Assembly: GCA_022496805.1 (NCBI GenBank)
Contig: CM040100.1
Location: 25,263,009 to 25,327,008, forward strand
Origin: Pohlia nutans
Taxonomy: Eukaryota > Streptophyta > Bryopsida > Bryales > Mniaceae
Direction: 5' to 3'
Length of the DNA: 64,000 nt
The translations under genes and the position numbers were made by a program. The first letter of the stretch is position 1, and the number at the start of each line of letters is the position of its first letter. The notes below the pieces were generated by a model, which did no database searches, was not told the DNA's origin, and saw nothing but the letters and a program-made list of their open reading frames with translations. Positions 11,939 through 23,299 of this stretch are shown here, in pieces.

Positions 11939-13535
11939 ATGATAGGACAAGGAGGAGGAAAGGGCGCCATTAGAGATCTCACAAGCGATCCAGATTTTGT
12001 GATGATGGAGATGGACTCCCCACCACAAGGGCAGAAGAGAAATGGAGGCAGCAAAGCATCATCAGCGAAAAAGAGAAGCAAATCAGCATCCAAGGAAAAG
12101 ACCCTACCTGCACAAAGCTTGTGGCTTGGATTTGAGGCGATAGAGAAGCTAGCAATCAAAGGAGCACCGCAAAGCTTCGAACTAGCCCCCATCCACACCT
12201 TTGTGAAGAAGGGCTTCTTAGAAAAGGAAGCAGAAGAACTCCTAAAATCGGTATTCTTGTATCCTCATGTTGCTCAAACTATTTTTCCACTAGTCCGCCC
12301 GGATGGCCTAGCAGGGCAACACTTCAATCTAACCTAACTTCCATTTGAGGTAGAAACGGACCCAGATACCGGGCGGGCCTTTCTTATGACTATCATGTAG
12401 CCATTTATTTCCAAAACCAACCCGTCAATGCACTCATGAGGAGATTTTAGCATTGACACAAGCACAATTGAAAGATATGAGAATCTCACTAGACACTAAG
12501 ATAGCAGAACCCATTGCAATTTTTTGCAAAAATGGTTCTGCAAGGCACTGGTCTGGTACGATTAAGCTGCACTTGAAACATCCCAAGGTTAATGGCATAA
12601 ATTTACTCAATGGCATTAGACCTTTTATCCTCATTCTTGATGACATTATGACAGTAGGGAAAGTTTGTAAAAGCTACAACACCATAGCTAGAAACATGCT
12701 CTTGGTAAAAATCAACAGCCGCTCTTTAGAGAATGTCATGGGACATGGGCTTTACAAAGAAGTAGTTGAAGAAAGCTTTAAGAGGAGGCAAGAAAGCTTT
12801 AAGAGATCACGGGTGTGCAGAAGAATACCACCAAGACAAGGGCATGGTTGGTGGCGCCAACTCCTACACAAGCAGAGAAGATGGTGAAGTTCAAAGCCAC
12901 TTTCTGCAACGAAATCATTGCGACCACCATCAAAATGGGTGAGAGACTTTGAAATTCTATAACTCAACTTGTCAGAAAGAACTGTTTGATGCTTGTATTG
13001 CAATGTTTGAAGCTTACAAAGACCATAGAAGAGACATTACATGAGATCAAAGAGATTATCGGGTCCAAGAACATCTCCTCTAGCTTCTTTCCAAAGCAAC
13101 GTGACAACCTACATAGGGAATCAGTCAACATTGAATGCCTCAACCCTACCGTTTATCATCAGTTCGTCAACAAGACACACAAGATCCACATCTCTCATGT
13201 CACTTTCACTCCACACCCGAAGAGCTTGGAGGGAACACTGCCACCATCAAAAGAGCAACAGAAACAATTTGGATTTTGTGACATCAACTCCACCCTCGTG
13301 AACACCTTAGAAGCTATTCAAAATGCACCAAGGAGCCTACAGAAGAAACCAAGAGCAGAGAAAAAAGTCACCACCAAATTCAAAGCCGAATTGAAGATAG
13401 AGTTGAGGAGTTGAAAGCGGAGCTCACAATCGAATTCAAGGAAGAATTGGCAACGCAAAGAGAAGACATCATCATCATTGTAAACACCTATGCCAAAAGA
13501 CTCAACTCCAACCTGCAAGAAGTAGTGAGAAGGTA
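11939..13535 (+). pseudogene. LINE ORF1 (RNA-binding gag-like), broken
   Basis: An ATG at 11939 opens a basic N-terminus (KKRSKSASKEK) and runs to a stop at 12,337. Related coding resumes at 12,453 and again at 12,986-13,414 in other frames. The middle block (HWSGTIKLHLKHPKVNG, VCKSYNTIARN) resembles the RRM-like part of LINE ORF1 proteins. The last block ends in a lysine- and glutamate-rich coiled-coil-like tail. Several stops and shifts show decay. The ORF1 role is inferred from position ahead of the endonuclease and from the RRM-like look. Confidence 0.5.
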
Positions 13536-13639
13536 AATGACAAAATTCTCTAAGAAGATCTCGAAGGTACTTACGGGTATCAAAGAAGAACCCGAACTCT
13601 TAGCACTTCTACCTCCAGCAAGCAATCAACCAAACATGT

Positions 13640-14489
13640 GAAGAAAAACAACCCTATAGCAACACTATAGTTTTTTACTCTAAAGTTCTTTTCCCTAATA
13701 GCATTGCTAAATGCTAAAATGCTAACAAAACAACAAAAAGAAAAAGAAAATATACAAAAAGAAAAAAACAAAGAAAAAGATAGTCCAAAGCATAAAAAAA
13801 ACACAAAAAAAGGCTCAAAAAAACCTGAATAAACAAAAACAACTAAAACCATAAAAAATAATAAAAAAGAAATATTTTTTAATACTTTTATCCAAATTTA
13901 AAAAAAAAAAAAAACAAAACAAAAAGAAAAAATTATTATCAAAAAAGACCCTACAAATAAACAAAATACCACAAAAACCCAAAAAAAGAAGAAAAATTTA
14001 ACCAAAGAACACCTCCACAATACCAAAAGCACATACAATAGTCTAAAACCATACAAAATACCAAGAACATTTACAAAAACTAAAAACAAACAAAATAACT
14101 CACCGTATACAATCTACACTACATCAAAATCAATAAATTACACAAATAAATACAAAAACCCTAGTATCATCACATCACCTTCAAAAATGGTCAAAAATCA
14201 AAATAAAAAACTATCAAATACACCAAATAACCTCTAAAATTCACCTAAAATGGACTCGGCCTACTGGTCTCGCCCAAAACCAATTAACTAAAATGAGAAA
14301 AGAAAAAATAAATAACAAAACCATCAGAAAACACCAAAACAAAACCACATATAATTATACCAACAAACAACAACAAAAAATACACAAAAGAAATACAAAA
14401 CATTCAAACCACATAACAAACTTAGTTTTTACAAAAAATAAAAAACCACGAAACACAAGCCACAAAGAAAAAATCTTTTCAAAAATAAA
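13640..14489 (+). other. A-rich LINE linker
   Basis: A very A-rich stretch (long AAAAACAAAAAG runs) between the ORF1 remnants and the 2A-like motif. The Phe/Val-rich reading frames on the opposite strand are composition artefacts. Confidence 0.45.
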
Positions 14490-15209
14490 ATGTTCTCATT
14501 ACACCTTCTACTAATACTTAGTGGAGACATTGAAACCAATCCAAGACCCATGCCCAATATTCTACAGACACATCCATCTACACACAAAAATAGGAGCAAA
14601 ATGTACTTCATAACTTGTACAATCAAATTACAACTAGAATATCAACACTTAAGCAAAACAATTTTCTCCTATCATAAATCTAACACACCCAAAACACCAA
14701 GACACAATCACCGATTATCCACATCTCTCAAAATACATATATCAAAATCAACACCATCCACCTCCACGTATACTATATGCACTTATCACCACAATTAGTC
14801 CAGTAATAAAGACATGCGACCATCTACTAGTACAAGTACCAGAACCAAACTAGACAACAATAGTCTTAGAACGAATGGCCTTAATACAAAACCCACCTGA
14901 AAGACACATCATAACCACACACCCATACACACAATTTACACAAACAAATCAAAACATTATTAATCCACCCAACACCATCCACAAAGAAATATACAACTTC
15001 ATCAAACAAAATAATGAACCATTAAATATACAAAATTGACAAAAAAATTCCCATTCTTACCAAAAAAATTACTCACAGAAACATTAAAATGCAACGAACC
15101 ATTACATGAATATTCCCACCCTCCACCACTACCCAATATACCCCTACTACGTACTCAAGAAACCCAAACAACAAATCACAACACACATCATCATCACATG
15201 GAATGCTTC
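14490..15209 (+). pseudogene. LINE ORF2 start with 2A-like motif and endonuclease N-terminus
   Basis: At 14,505-14,549 the frame reads LLILSGDIETNPRP. This matches the 2A-like leader found at the start of many LINE ORF2 proteins except that the NPGP glycine is arginine (AGA at 14544-14546). Further on, the end of the block gives THIIITWNA, the first strand of an AP-endonuclease fold, cut by MULE-1. Stops and shifts lie between the two. In functional 2A sequences the NPG/P step causes ribosome skipping; an arginine there would be expected to abolish it. Confidence 0.55.
15200..15209. repeat. MULE-1 target-site duplication, left
   Basis: GGAATGCTTC, repeated at 18,594-18,603. Ten bases fits the 8-11 bp duplications of Mutator-like elements. 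In the LINE frame it encodes the end of TWNAS. Confidence 0.8.
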
Positions 15210-15762
15210 GGACGAGGATAGTATGCGCGCGGGGAGCGGGGAGCGGTGAGCAGTGAGCGGAGAAATGTGGGATTTAGAGCAGAAATTTCAGGTCAACCAT
15301 AGTCAACGATACTATAATTAGTAAATATTTGAATATTCTGATATTTTTAGTAAAAATTTTACCCTATAACCGTGGAATATTTAGTACCTATAACCGTGGA
15401 ATTAGATCATTGAAAAATGTTCAAGGCACATGAAAGACACATTCAATATGCTTATAACCGTGAATCAATGACCCAAAACCATTTAGAACAAGATGAAAAT
15501 TTTATTTATTACAATCTAGTTATGGACCATTCTGTAGGTATAGAGATAGTTTTCCTACATCGAATTTATTTGAAATGAGTAGCAGGCTGTTGATATAGAC
15601 CATTTACGGTTTAGGGTGCAAAATAGAACAAATTCCATAGATGGATAAAGAATAGAACCCGAGTTTAAAAACTGCAGTAGTGGCCCTTTTAGTCTCACTA
15701 CTATTTCATTGATTTCAAGAGTATGCAGTTGCCAACAAGGGAACTAGAAATATTGAACTACC

Positions 15763-17800
15763 CTAAGATGTTGGGTGAGTCAACAATCCACTCTCAAGAA
15801 CTAGCTTAACTTCGTTGAAGCTAAGAGTAGGTGCATGTATGAAGGCATCTACATCAGCATCAAATCCACAAATGACCATGAAGACAAAATACAAATGTTT
15901 GCAATGAGTCCATTGACTACGGCCTCCCTTTGCCTTAGTCAGCATCTCCTTGAAATAAGGGCAGGAGCAGTCTGGGAATTGGGAGATTGTAAGATGGTAC
16001 TGCTGAATCGTCGGAGGCGTGCCGGAATCCAATGTGATGATGCAACCTAGGGCAGGGACTGGAACTATGTCCACCTTCCTTAGACGACCTTTGAATGCTC
16101 TTGCACTGGCACAATTGTTGACTTGCTTGATGGATGGGCTCTTTTTGTTGCGGCGGACATTTTTGCCGTGCCGCCGCTTGGGAACGTCATCGGGGAATGC
16201 TGGAGTTGCTTAGGTTGACAAGTCAACGGGGAGAATGTGGTCTTGGAAGAGCCTCCGCGGCGATATGACCTCCCGCTGTGGAAGTCGAAAACCAGCATTC
16301 TCTAGTGCAAGTATCTCCTTGCGTGTAAGGTTAGTGCTGTTCTTGACGGGCCAGATCTCGGGGACCTCCGGGCGGGACATAACCCACTTTCTGCGAGTTC
16401 CTTTGACACACCTCTCAATGTCGTCGTTACAGAAGAAAAATTGCATGCGGTCCTTGCGGTTTTCCTGTAATTGTCCATCAAGCCTGTGTACTTAGGAGAC
16501 TAGGAGCAGCGGTAGATTTTCCGTCTTCTATAATTCGAGCCATGCACTTCTTCTTAGTGACAGCTTGCTGCGCGAAACAAGCCTTCGCAAATGTTTTTGG
16601 GAGCCTAGCAATGTGCCACTGACTCTCGTCGCAAGCCGTTTCTTGCACGGAAGTAACGTGGTTTAGGGCTACCGCTGGAGTGTGGGCTGGTACCTGCATT
16701 TGCACATCCAACTTTTCTAATGCTTGGGGAGAGTCTTCCAGCTCCAGTGGAGAGGACGGGAGGTTTAGGGCGTTGTTTCGTGTAGATCTTGTCTGGACTC
16801 GAGGACGCGAGATACTGATCATATCAGGTCTGTGCGAGTCAAATTCCGAGCCGATGGAGACGTCTACTTTCTGCTTCAACGAGAGGAAGACTTCCTCTCC
16901 TTCAAGTTGAGGCATTCGAGTGCAGAACTCCTCAGCACCCGAAATTTTTGCTAATGCTTCGTGTAGGGATTTCGAATTCCCCGTGCGCTCTGTAGATTTC
17001 TGTGCGATCCAAAGTTTCAGTTCTTCTTTGGTAGGGCCGGTTCCTGCTCTATCTCCCTTGAGGTATGAGTAGTATGCAACGCTCTGCATGAAAGAGCGGA
17101 CGAAGTCATCAACTGTAGCAACAAATAGGTCTGACCCCTGATCACTGGATTGCTGTTTCCATTTGTTGTAGATACTTTCGGCCAAGTTGCATGAGGGCAT
17201 TTCGGCCAACTCGTCCTCACTAAGGTCCTGGTACAGAGGAAGCAATGCACCTTTAGAGATTGGATGTGCAATGCGGTATAAAAAATATGACTGAGAATTA
17301 GGGTTTAGGGTTTAGGGTTTAGGAGCTTACTAGCTGCATAAAGCCTCCCCATTGGCAGTATCAAAAATGCCAGAAGGCAAGCCAGAGGTCGAGACGTCTC
17401 AATCCATCTTCAGTTGTAGCTCCGGAGGACAGCCACCAAGCTCGGATAGCGAGATACCGGGAATCTGCCTCTGCTTGCGTTGAGGCGTTCTTGTATTGTT
17501 TGCATATCAAGCTGCTGGTCCTTGAGGTCAGCTTGAATGTCAGCCTTGGTGTACTCCTCCAGAGATTGCACCCAATGGAATAGGCAAGTTTGTTCTCTAT
17601 TCGGCATTGGAATTGATGCGTCTCCACTTCCGTATACAATGTGTATAGCAATCCAGTTTGCTTGCGCACTGTCGGCCACGAAGCCCTTGAAATTAGGATT
17701 CTCAACTCCGTGACGACTCACGACAGCATTGAGATTCTTCCAGACAACCATTTGATTCTTCCAGACAACCTGGATTTAGTGATGACTTGTTCTAAATCTG
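15763..17800 (-). pseudogene. MULE transposase, frameshifted
   Basis: The N-terminal part at 17,751-17,360 holds the core: GFVADSAQANW, then TCLFHW and an AIRAWWLSSGA block that is in another frame. It continues past a stop with YCQWGGFM. After a short intron (~17,345-17,250) the ORF at 17,245-16,478 carries FVATVDDFVRSFMQ and AYYSYLKG, typical of these transposases. Further exons at 16,446-16,210 and 16,074-15,763 end in a SWIM zinc finger (CSC...CKH, reading CSCPYFKEML and HCKHLYFVF). At least one frameshift and one stop lie in the core, so it is probably inactive. The intron contains tandem CCCTAAA units. Confidence 0.7.
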
Positions 17801-17940
17801 GCTTTATGAAGCTACTTGGTGGTCTTAGGTACATACCTTAATTTCTCTGCAATCTGATTTGATACAATGATTGTAGAATTGTGTATTGAATAACTTATCA
17901 TACATTGTTATCATTTCATTCCATCCTTCTCACAGTCTAG

Positions 17941-18470
17941 TTATCTCTTTTGCAGTTGACCGTCAAAGCTGGGATTATTTTTGAGGGCATTCTTCGTCAT
18001 CCAAAGGCCACCATCAATTACCACCCAGACGGTGGTGATTCGATTCCCACTATCTTTGACTACATCGAGCAGGTGCAAGTTTTCCTCTGGGACACTGTCT
18101 TTTACAGAGAATTTGCTGTTGATAAGGGCATCAACAAGCACTATCAAATTGAGAAGCAGTACCTTTTCAAGTCTGCTTTGTACCGTGTTTTATATTGATA
18201 TTTCAAGTACTTTTTATTCCCCGCAAAGGCCATTTCTAGATCCCCTCCTTTCTTTGTGAATTACCTTGAGCAGAAAAACAAGGACTTCATGCTCACTGAA
18301 GGGATCATGAAAGCTTGGGATGAATGGGAATTATTTTTGTTGAATGGGATGAATTTTTCAAATGCTTTGAATGTTTTCATTGTTTTGAAGCTTTTGAATG
18401 TTTTTACTACGCGGGAACAGGTCCTTCAAGGCGCAGCAATAGGTCCTTTTATTAAACGCATTAACTAAAA
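17941..18470 (+). pseudogene. exon fragments in MULE-1, possible relative of the ParB/methyltransferase gene
   Basis: A TTTTGCAG acceptor at 17,948-17,955 opens a frame from 17,956 with DSIPTIFDYIEQVQ, FLWDTVFY and EKQYLFKSALYR, ending after TACCGT|GTTTTA. A second frame at 18,256-18,468 reads YLEQKNKDFMLTEGIMKAWD. The DYIE...LWD.V pattern also occurs in the exon at 59,889-60,335 (DYIENWRICLWDKVY). The similarity is short and needs alignment. The fragment runs opposite to the transposase with its 3' side toward the MULE terminus, as the gene in MULE-2 does. Confidence 0.4.
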
Positions 18471-18593
18471 AATTCTTTTATTACACTCTAAAACCGCGGT
18501 AATAGGAGGTGCTTCACAAAAAAAATTGCGAATTTTTTTTCCAAAATCTCTGCTCACTGCTCACCGCTCACTGCTCACATAATAGCATTTCCC

Positions 18594-20858
18594 GGAATGC
18601 TTCATCACTAAACACAGCTCTACCAAACCTCCATCAACTAATATCAAATACACCAAACAACCCTGCAATTATCACAATACAAGAAACTAAATTAACCGCA
18701 ACAAAGTCTATAAAATACATACAAAATCTATTTTCACAATATAAGCTAATATTTAACAATAGACACGCACTAACAAGATGTATGCAACAAAGAATGCCAT
18801 ATATACCTGCAAGAGATGGACTTCTTACACTTATAAATAAAAAATACACATACCCAAGGAACATCACTAAAATCCCTACTCCAGCAGAAATCTCACCATA
18901 CCTACAAATAATAGAAATAAACAACCGACTTCTACAATCATGGTTAATAATACACATTTATATGCCATCACATGAAGAAGACATACAATCTATACTAATA
19001 ATTCAGCAAAACATAACACAACAAATCACAACACACCCAAACCACATACACATTTTATGCGGAGACTTTAACAGAGACATAGCCCTAATCGGACGAAAAA
19101 CGAATACAACACAACACCACCACAAGCAGAGGATATAGAATGGCGTACATTTACAAATAACCTTCAACTCACATACATCCTCACGAACAGCTCATACTCC
19201 AAACAAGGTGGTCAAAACTACAACCAAACAAGCTTAATAGATGGATATTACATTAAAACATCCAACAACGCTTTATACACATCAACCACAACAATGATCA
19301 TAATTTAAACTTAGACCACTCTCTAGTAACACTACATATACCACCAAATGCCTTACTAGCTCATTGTACACCACCAACAACAAATAAACCACCAAGGATT
19401 CTAAATCCTATTCCACATGAAAATATTGAAAAATTCAAAAAAAAATTCTTTGAAGAAAATTTCTAATAAAATTCAAGAAACGTGCAGTGCACCACCTCTT
19501 CCAAAACTCATAAACCGTACATCACAACAAAGAGGCTTTCTGCCAAGAAACTCCAAAAAAAATGGAAAAATCACCTCTCCACTTATCATTTAATCAGAAA
19601 AGCAATTTATCTCACGAAAAACACTCCAAACTGGCAAACACACCCAATAATAGAAGAATCAAAAAACCATATCCATGTTACCATTCCACCTCCCCCAAAT
19701 CAAGAACCTAACCAACAAGAATGGATCAAATCCTTAGCTAAAATAGCTAAAACCACAGATATACAAGCCCGTAAAATTACTAGGAAATACACTCAAGAAT
19801 GTGTCCAAAAAGCCATATCCAAATACATGCAATTATACAAAAAAAGTCCAAAGAAAATTAATAAAAGAGTCTTTAAAACCAAGAAACACCCCCATTAGAT
19901 TGTATCAGAGACGGATACAACAATATACTTACAAGCCCTGCAGACATAGCCAATGAAATTCACAACCAACAATCAATTAGTAACAGACCCATAGTACCAA
20001 CATGCTATTACCAACCAGAACACACACCAAAATGCACTTGTGGAGTTAGACAATATCCATGGCATGACTTAGACGGGTTTGTTATTGATAAAAGAGGAAA
20101 CCCACAAACCCCACTACATGAATACCTTGACAGAGAAACATATGACATTTGCCTAAAACACTTAGCAAACAACAAAACACCTGGGCCCGATAAAAACCCC
20201 AACGCACTTCTAAAAAATATGCCCGAAAGCTTCCACAAATTACTTTTTCCATTTTTTATCCATTGCTACAAACAAAAACAAATCCCAGCATCATGAAAAA
20301 TAAGCTTAACCATACTTCTATATAAAAAAGGAGATCCCTCACAATTACCAAACTATAGACCGATTGCACTTGCAAACACAATATTCAAACTTTTCACCAG
20401 TACTCTAACATTCATACTGTCAGTGTATGGTGAAAAACACCAAATCCTACATCACAGCCAAGAAGGATTCAGGGCAGAAAGAAGCACGTCCAAACAACTT
20501 CAACTTCTTATAGCAGCACTAGAAGATGCAAGATTCACAAACCAAGACATATACTAATTATACATTGATTTCAAGAATGCAATCGACTCTCTTGACCACG
20601 CAAGATTATTAGCTATAATGAAAGACTTGGGATACCCAGAAGACGCAGTGACTCTAATAGGAAATATCTACTCACACTCCAACACCATATTCACTGGAGA
20701 ACACTTCGGAAAAACAAAACCAATACCAATACAAAGAGGCACCATACAAGGAGACACACTTAGTTCATACCTTTTCTTGATATTTTTAGAACCATTGCTA
20801 CGATGGCTACAAAGAGGGAAGAACGGATATACATTTGGCACATCTAAACTAACGATTA
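18594..20858 (+). pseudogene. LINE endonuclease and RT N-terminal part
   Basis: Resumes the endonuclease in frame with SSLNTALPN, then IITIQETKL (catalytic Glu box) and ILCGDFNRD (catalytic Asp box). The reverse transcriptase follows: NNKTPGPDK, YKKGDPSQLPNYRPIAL, GFRAERST and QGDTLSSYLF. Stops and shifts occur near 19,140, 19,300, 19,900, 20,296 and 20,558. It ends where the CACTA element enters, just before the YIDD box. Confidence 0.75.
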
Positions 20859-20886
20859 CACTACAAGAAAACCAGCCCAATGTGAC

Positions 20887-21230
20887 CGGATGTGACTAAG
20901 CGCATATGACTATGTAGTCACCTCAGTCATTGGTTTAGTCTAAAATCAGTCCTAAGAGGGTCCAGTCATGGACTAGTCATATAAGTAGTCATATTTTTGA
21001 GGACCTGGGTGGGAACGTCTACGGGAACGGGACATATGTTCTCCTGTCCGGTTCCTAGAGTCATGCTCTGAGTGCTTACTATGTGTAGTCATACTAATGT
21101 AGTCGGATTGTATGGGTATATGGTTTATGTATGTCTTACTGTAGTAATAGAGTTGGTTTGGGTGACTACATGCAGTCATGTAGTAAATAACCTGACTAAT
21201 AGTAGTCATATATTTCAATCAGATGATTTT
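20887..21230. repeat. left subterminal repeats of outer CACTA
   Basis: Many copies of TAGTCAT, GTGACTA and AGTCATAT in both orientations. The same words fill 37,120-38,096 at the right end. This is typical of sites bound by CACTA TNPA-type proteins. Confidence 0.65.
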
Positions 21231-21382
21231 GAAGTCCTCTAGTCGTTGGCTCAATGGGTGAGTGCTGTAAAATAGGAGTAGGTCCATAATCTTCACTTAC
21301 ATAATAGCTTGTCTATTCAACACTACCATGTCTGCGCGCAAACATTATAGGATGTCATTTTAGGGCACCATTCTAGAAACAC

Positions 21383-22135
21383 TACTAAATACACCTTCAG
21401 AAATTAGTAAGTAATTGGATTGGGCGTCCAAAAATCATGATTCCACTTGCTCTATCTTTCCACTTACGATCCAGATGCACGAAATTGCCTTGTATGCTTA
21501 ACTTTGCTACAGATTTCCCATGCTCACAAAGAAGCCGTTATTGATCACCTTCCCATACTTTTTTGAGATGTCAAAGTGATTGCAAAATAACGTAGTCATG
21601 TGGACAGTTTTCTTTACTGGAATTAGTAATGACTGCGATATAACATAGTCATCGACACAGTTTCCTTTACTTATATTGGTAATGAATTGCATTTTAGTAA
21701 CACCTATAAATACAACTTCAAAAATTAGTAACTAATTGCAAGAGAGTCCAAAAATCATGATTAGCACTTGCTCTATCTTTCCACTTACTTTCTAGATGCA
21801 CAAAAATGCCTTGTATGCTTAACTTAGCTTTAGATTTCCCAGGCTGACACATTGGGCTATAATTGATCACCTTCCCATATTTTTTGGAGACGTCAAAGTG
21901 ATTGCAAAGTAACGTAGTCATGTGGACAATTTTCTTTACTTAAATTAGTAATGAATGCAAACTAACATAGTCATCTAGACAGTTTCCTTTACTTATACTA
22001 GTAATGAATTGCATTTTAGCAACACCTATAAATACAACTTCAAACAATTACTAACTAATTGCAAGAGAGTCCAAAAATTGGTTTCCCATGTTGACAAATG
22101 AGCTATTACTGATCACCTATTCTCGCAGATGTTTT
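21383..22135. repeat. tandem repeat, ~320-bp period, ~2.4 copies
   Basis: The block CCAAAAATCATGATT recurs at 21,428 and 21,748 and in part at 22,071 (CCAAAAATTG). Each unit also carries CACTTGCTCTATCTTTCCAC, TTGTATGCTTAACTT and a GTAGTCATGTGGACA segment. Non-coding, inside the outer CACTA between its subterminal array and the transposase. Confidence 0.7.
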
Positions 22136-22358
22136 TTTCACATTGCATGGGATCCAAAACATGTCTAATGAGGAGGTCCTGCCAGAAATCCCAACATAGC
22201 ATTCCAGCGTCAGATTTGCTCACTATTGACAAAGAATCTTAAGCATTCATTGAGAAGATATAGGTCCATATTCATTTTTCTCCCTACATGTAGTGATGGA
22301 TTTCAGAAATTGCACTATTCACAGTCAACCTTCTTATCAAGCAGGTTACTAGATTCAG

Positions 22359-23294
22359 TCAACAATTCTGAAAGTAGTTACTGGAACCAATGAATGCGCT
22401 TAGTACCTGCCAATACGGAAGCAGGTACAGAGCTGAGAGCCGCTTCACTCCGGTCCGGTGAATGGGGTCGCCTTCTCCTCCACCTCTTCTTCCCTGTGAC
22501 TCCTGCAGGAAGGATACTCTCTCTTGTGCATAGCCCATGATGTCGCATCCTGTTAGAATTGGAGGGGGCGGCCGGTACTCCTGTTGACCATTGATTGCTT
22601 GCTTGAGCCTACGATAGGGATGCCATCTACTGAGATACCGGCGGTGACCTACATATACATTCTTTCCTAAAGCCTTTGACTGCAGAGTTGTAACATCTGG
22701 CCCACACTCCGTACACGCTTTATACCCTTTTGTGACTTGGCCAGATGTTAGTCCGTACGCAGGGAAGTCGTGCATGCACCAAAGAAGTAGAGCCCGCAGT
22801 TTAAAATGATGTCTAGGGGGCTCTTCAGACACATCTATTTGTGAGTTACATTCATTCCTGGAGGTTCGTCAAGATGGAGCGCCGTAGAGGTTGGAGTATT
22901 ATTCATCCGTGGAGGCCTTAGGATTAGGGCCTTAGGGTTAGGGTGAGCCGCCTCTTTGGCGGCTCCTTCTTTTGTATTTAAGAGCTGGGCCTCCTTCTCT
23001 CTAATCTTGATCCCCTCTTCCATTGTGTTTGTACTTGCTTTGTACTCAAGTATAGTGTGGTGTATTTTGCTCATTTCCATGGAATGCCTCTCGGTCTTTT
23101 CCCCATCAGTCACTCCATTCTTGTCTAAATAAGCTGAGATTTTTAGGGTAAGTAGCTTGTGAGTAGAGCTTTCCATCGGTATATGGCATGTCCAATTCCG
23201 AGTTGTAGGGAGTGAGATACACACCCCCAAAGTTAGGGGTGTTGCAAGGTTTCCCCCGCCGGCAGTAGAAAAAAGAGCCCCAGTTCTTTCGCAA
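22359..23294 (-). pseudogene. CACTA transposase TNP2 fragment (outer element)
   Basis: The 22,832-22,359 frame reads LRALLLWCMHDFPAYGLTSG, then CTECGPDV, VGHRRYLSRWHPYRR and GVKRLSALYLLPYWQ. This is the characteristic middle part of the TNP2-type (Transposase_21) protein. Upstream frames at 23,230-22,835 and 23,294-23,106 are weaker and may include N-terminal or intronic material. The DUF4218 part that should follow on the low-coordinate side is not found, so this copy is truncated. Confidence 0.65.
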
Positions 23295-23299
23295 TCAGT

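Larger units (their letters stand above)
15210..18593. mobile_element. MULE-1, Mutator-like element
   Basis: A 3,384-bp element between 10-bp duplications. The ends are imperfect inverted repeats rich in GAGCGG/GAGCAG: the left begins GGACGAGGATAGTATG and the right, reversed, begins GGGAAATGCTATTATGTGAG. The minus strand carries a MULE transposase with a SWIM zinc finger. The plus strand near the right end carries a separate exon-like fragment. The motif ATAACCGTGGAAT occurs in the left subterminal region and again in the MULE-2 subterminal region at 51.5 kb, so the two are related. Confidence 0.8.

Noticed and set aside
13580..14089. Phe/Val-rich reading frames on the minus strand
   Set aside because: Antisense of the A-rich LINE linker; composition artefact.
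22835..23294. Separate host gene upstream of the TNP2 fragment
   Set aside because: Weak frames adjoining the transposase; more likely its N-terminal or intronic part.
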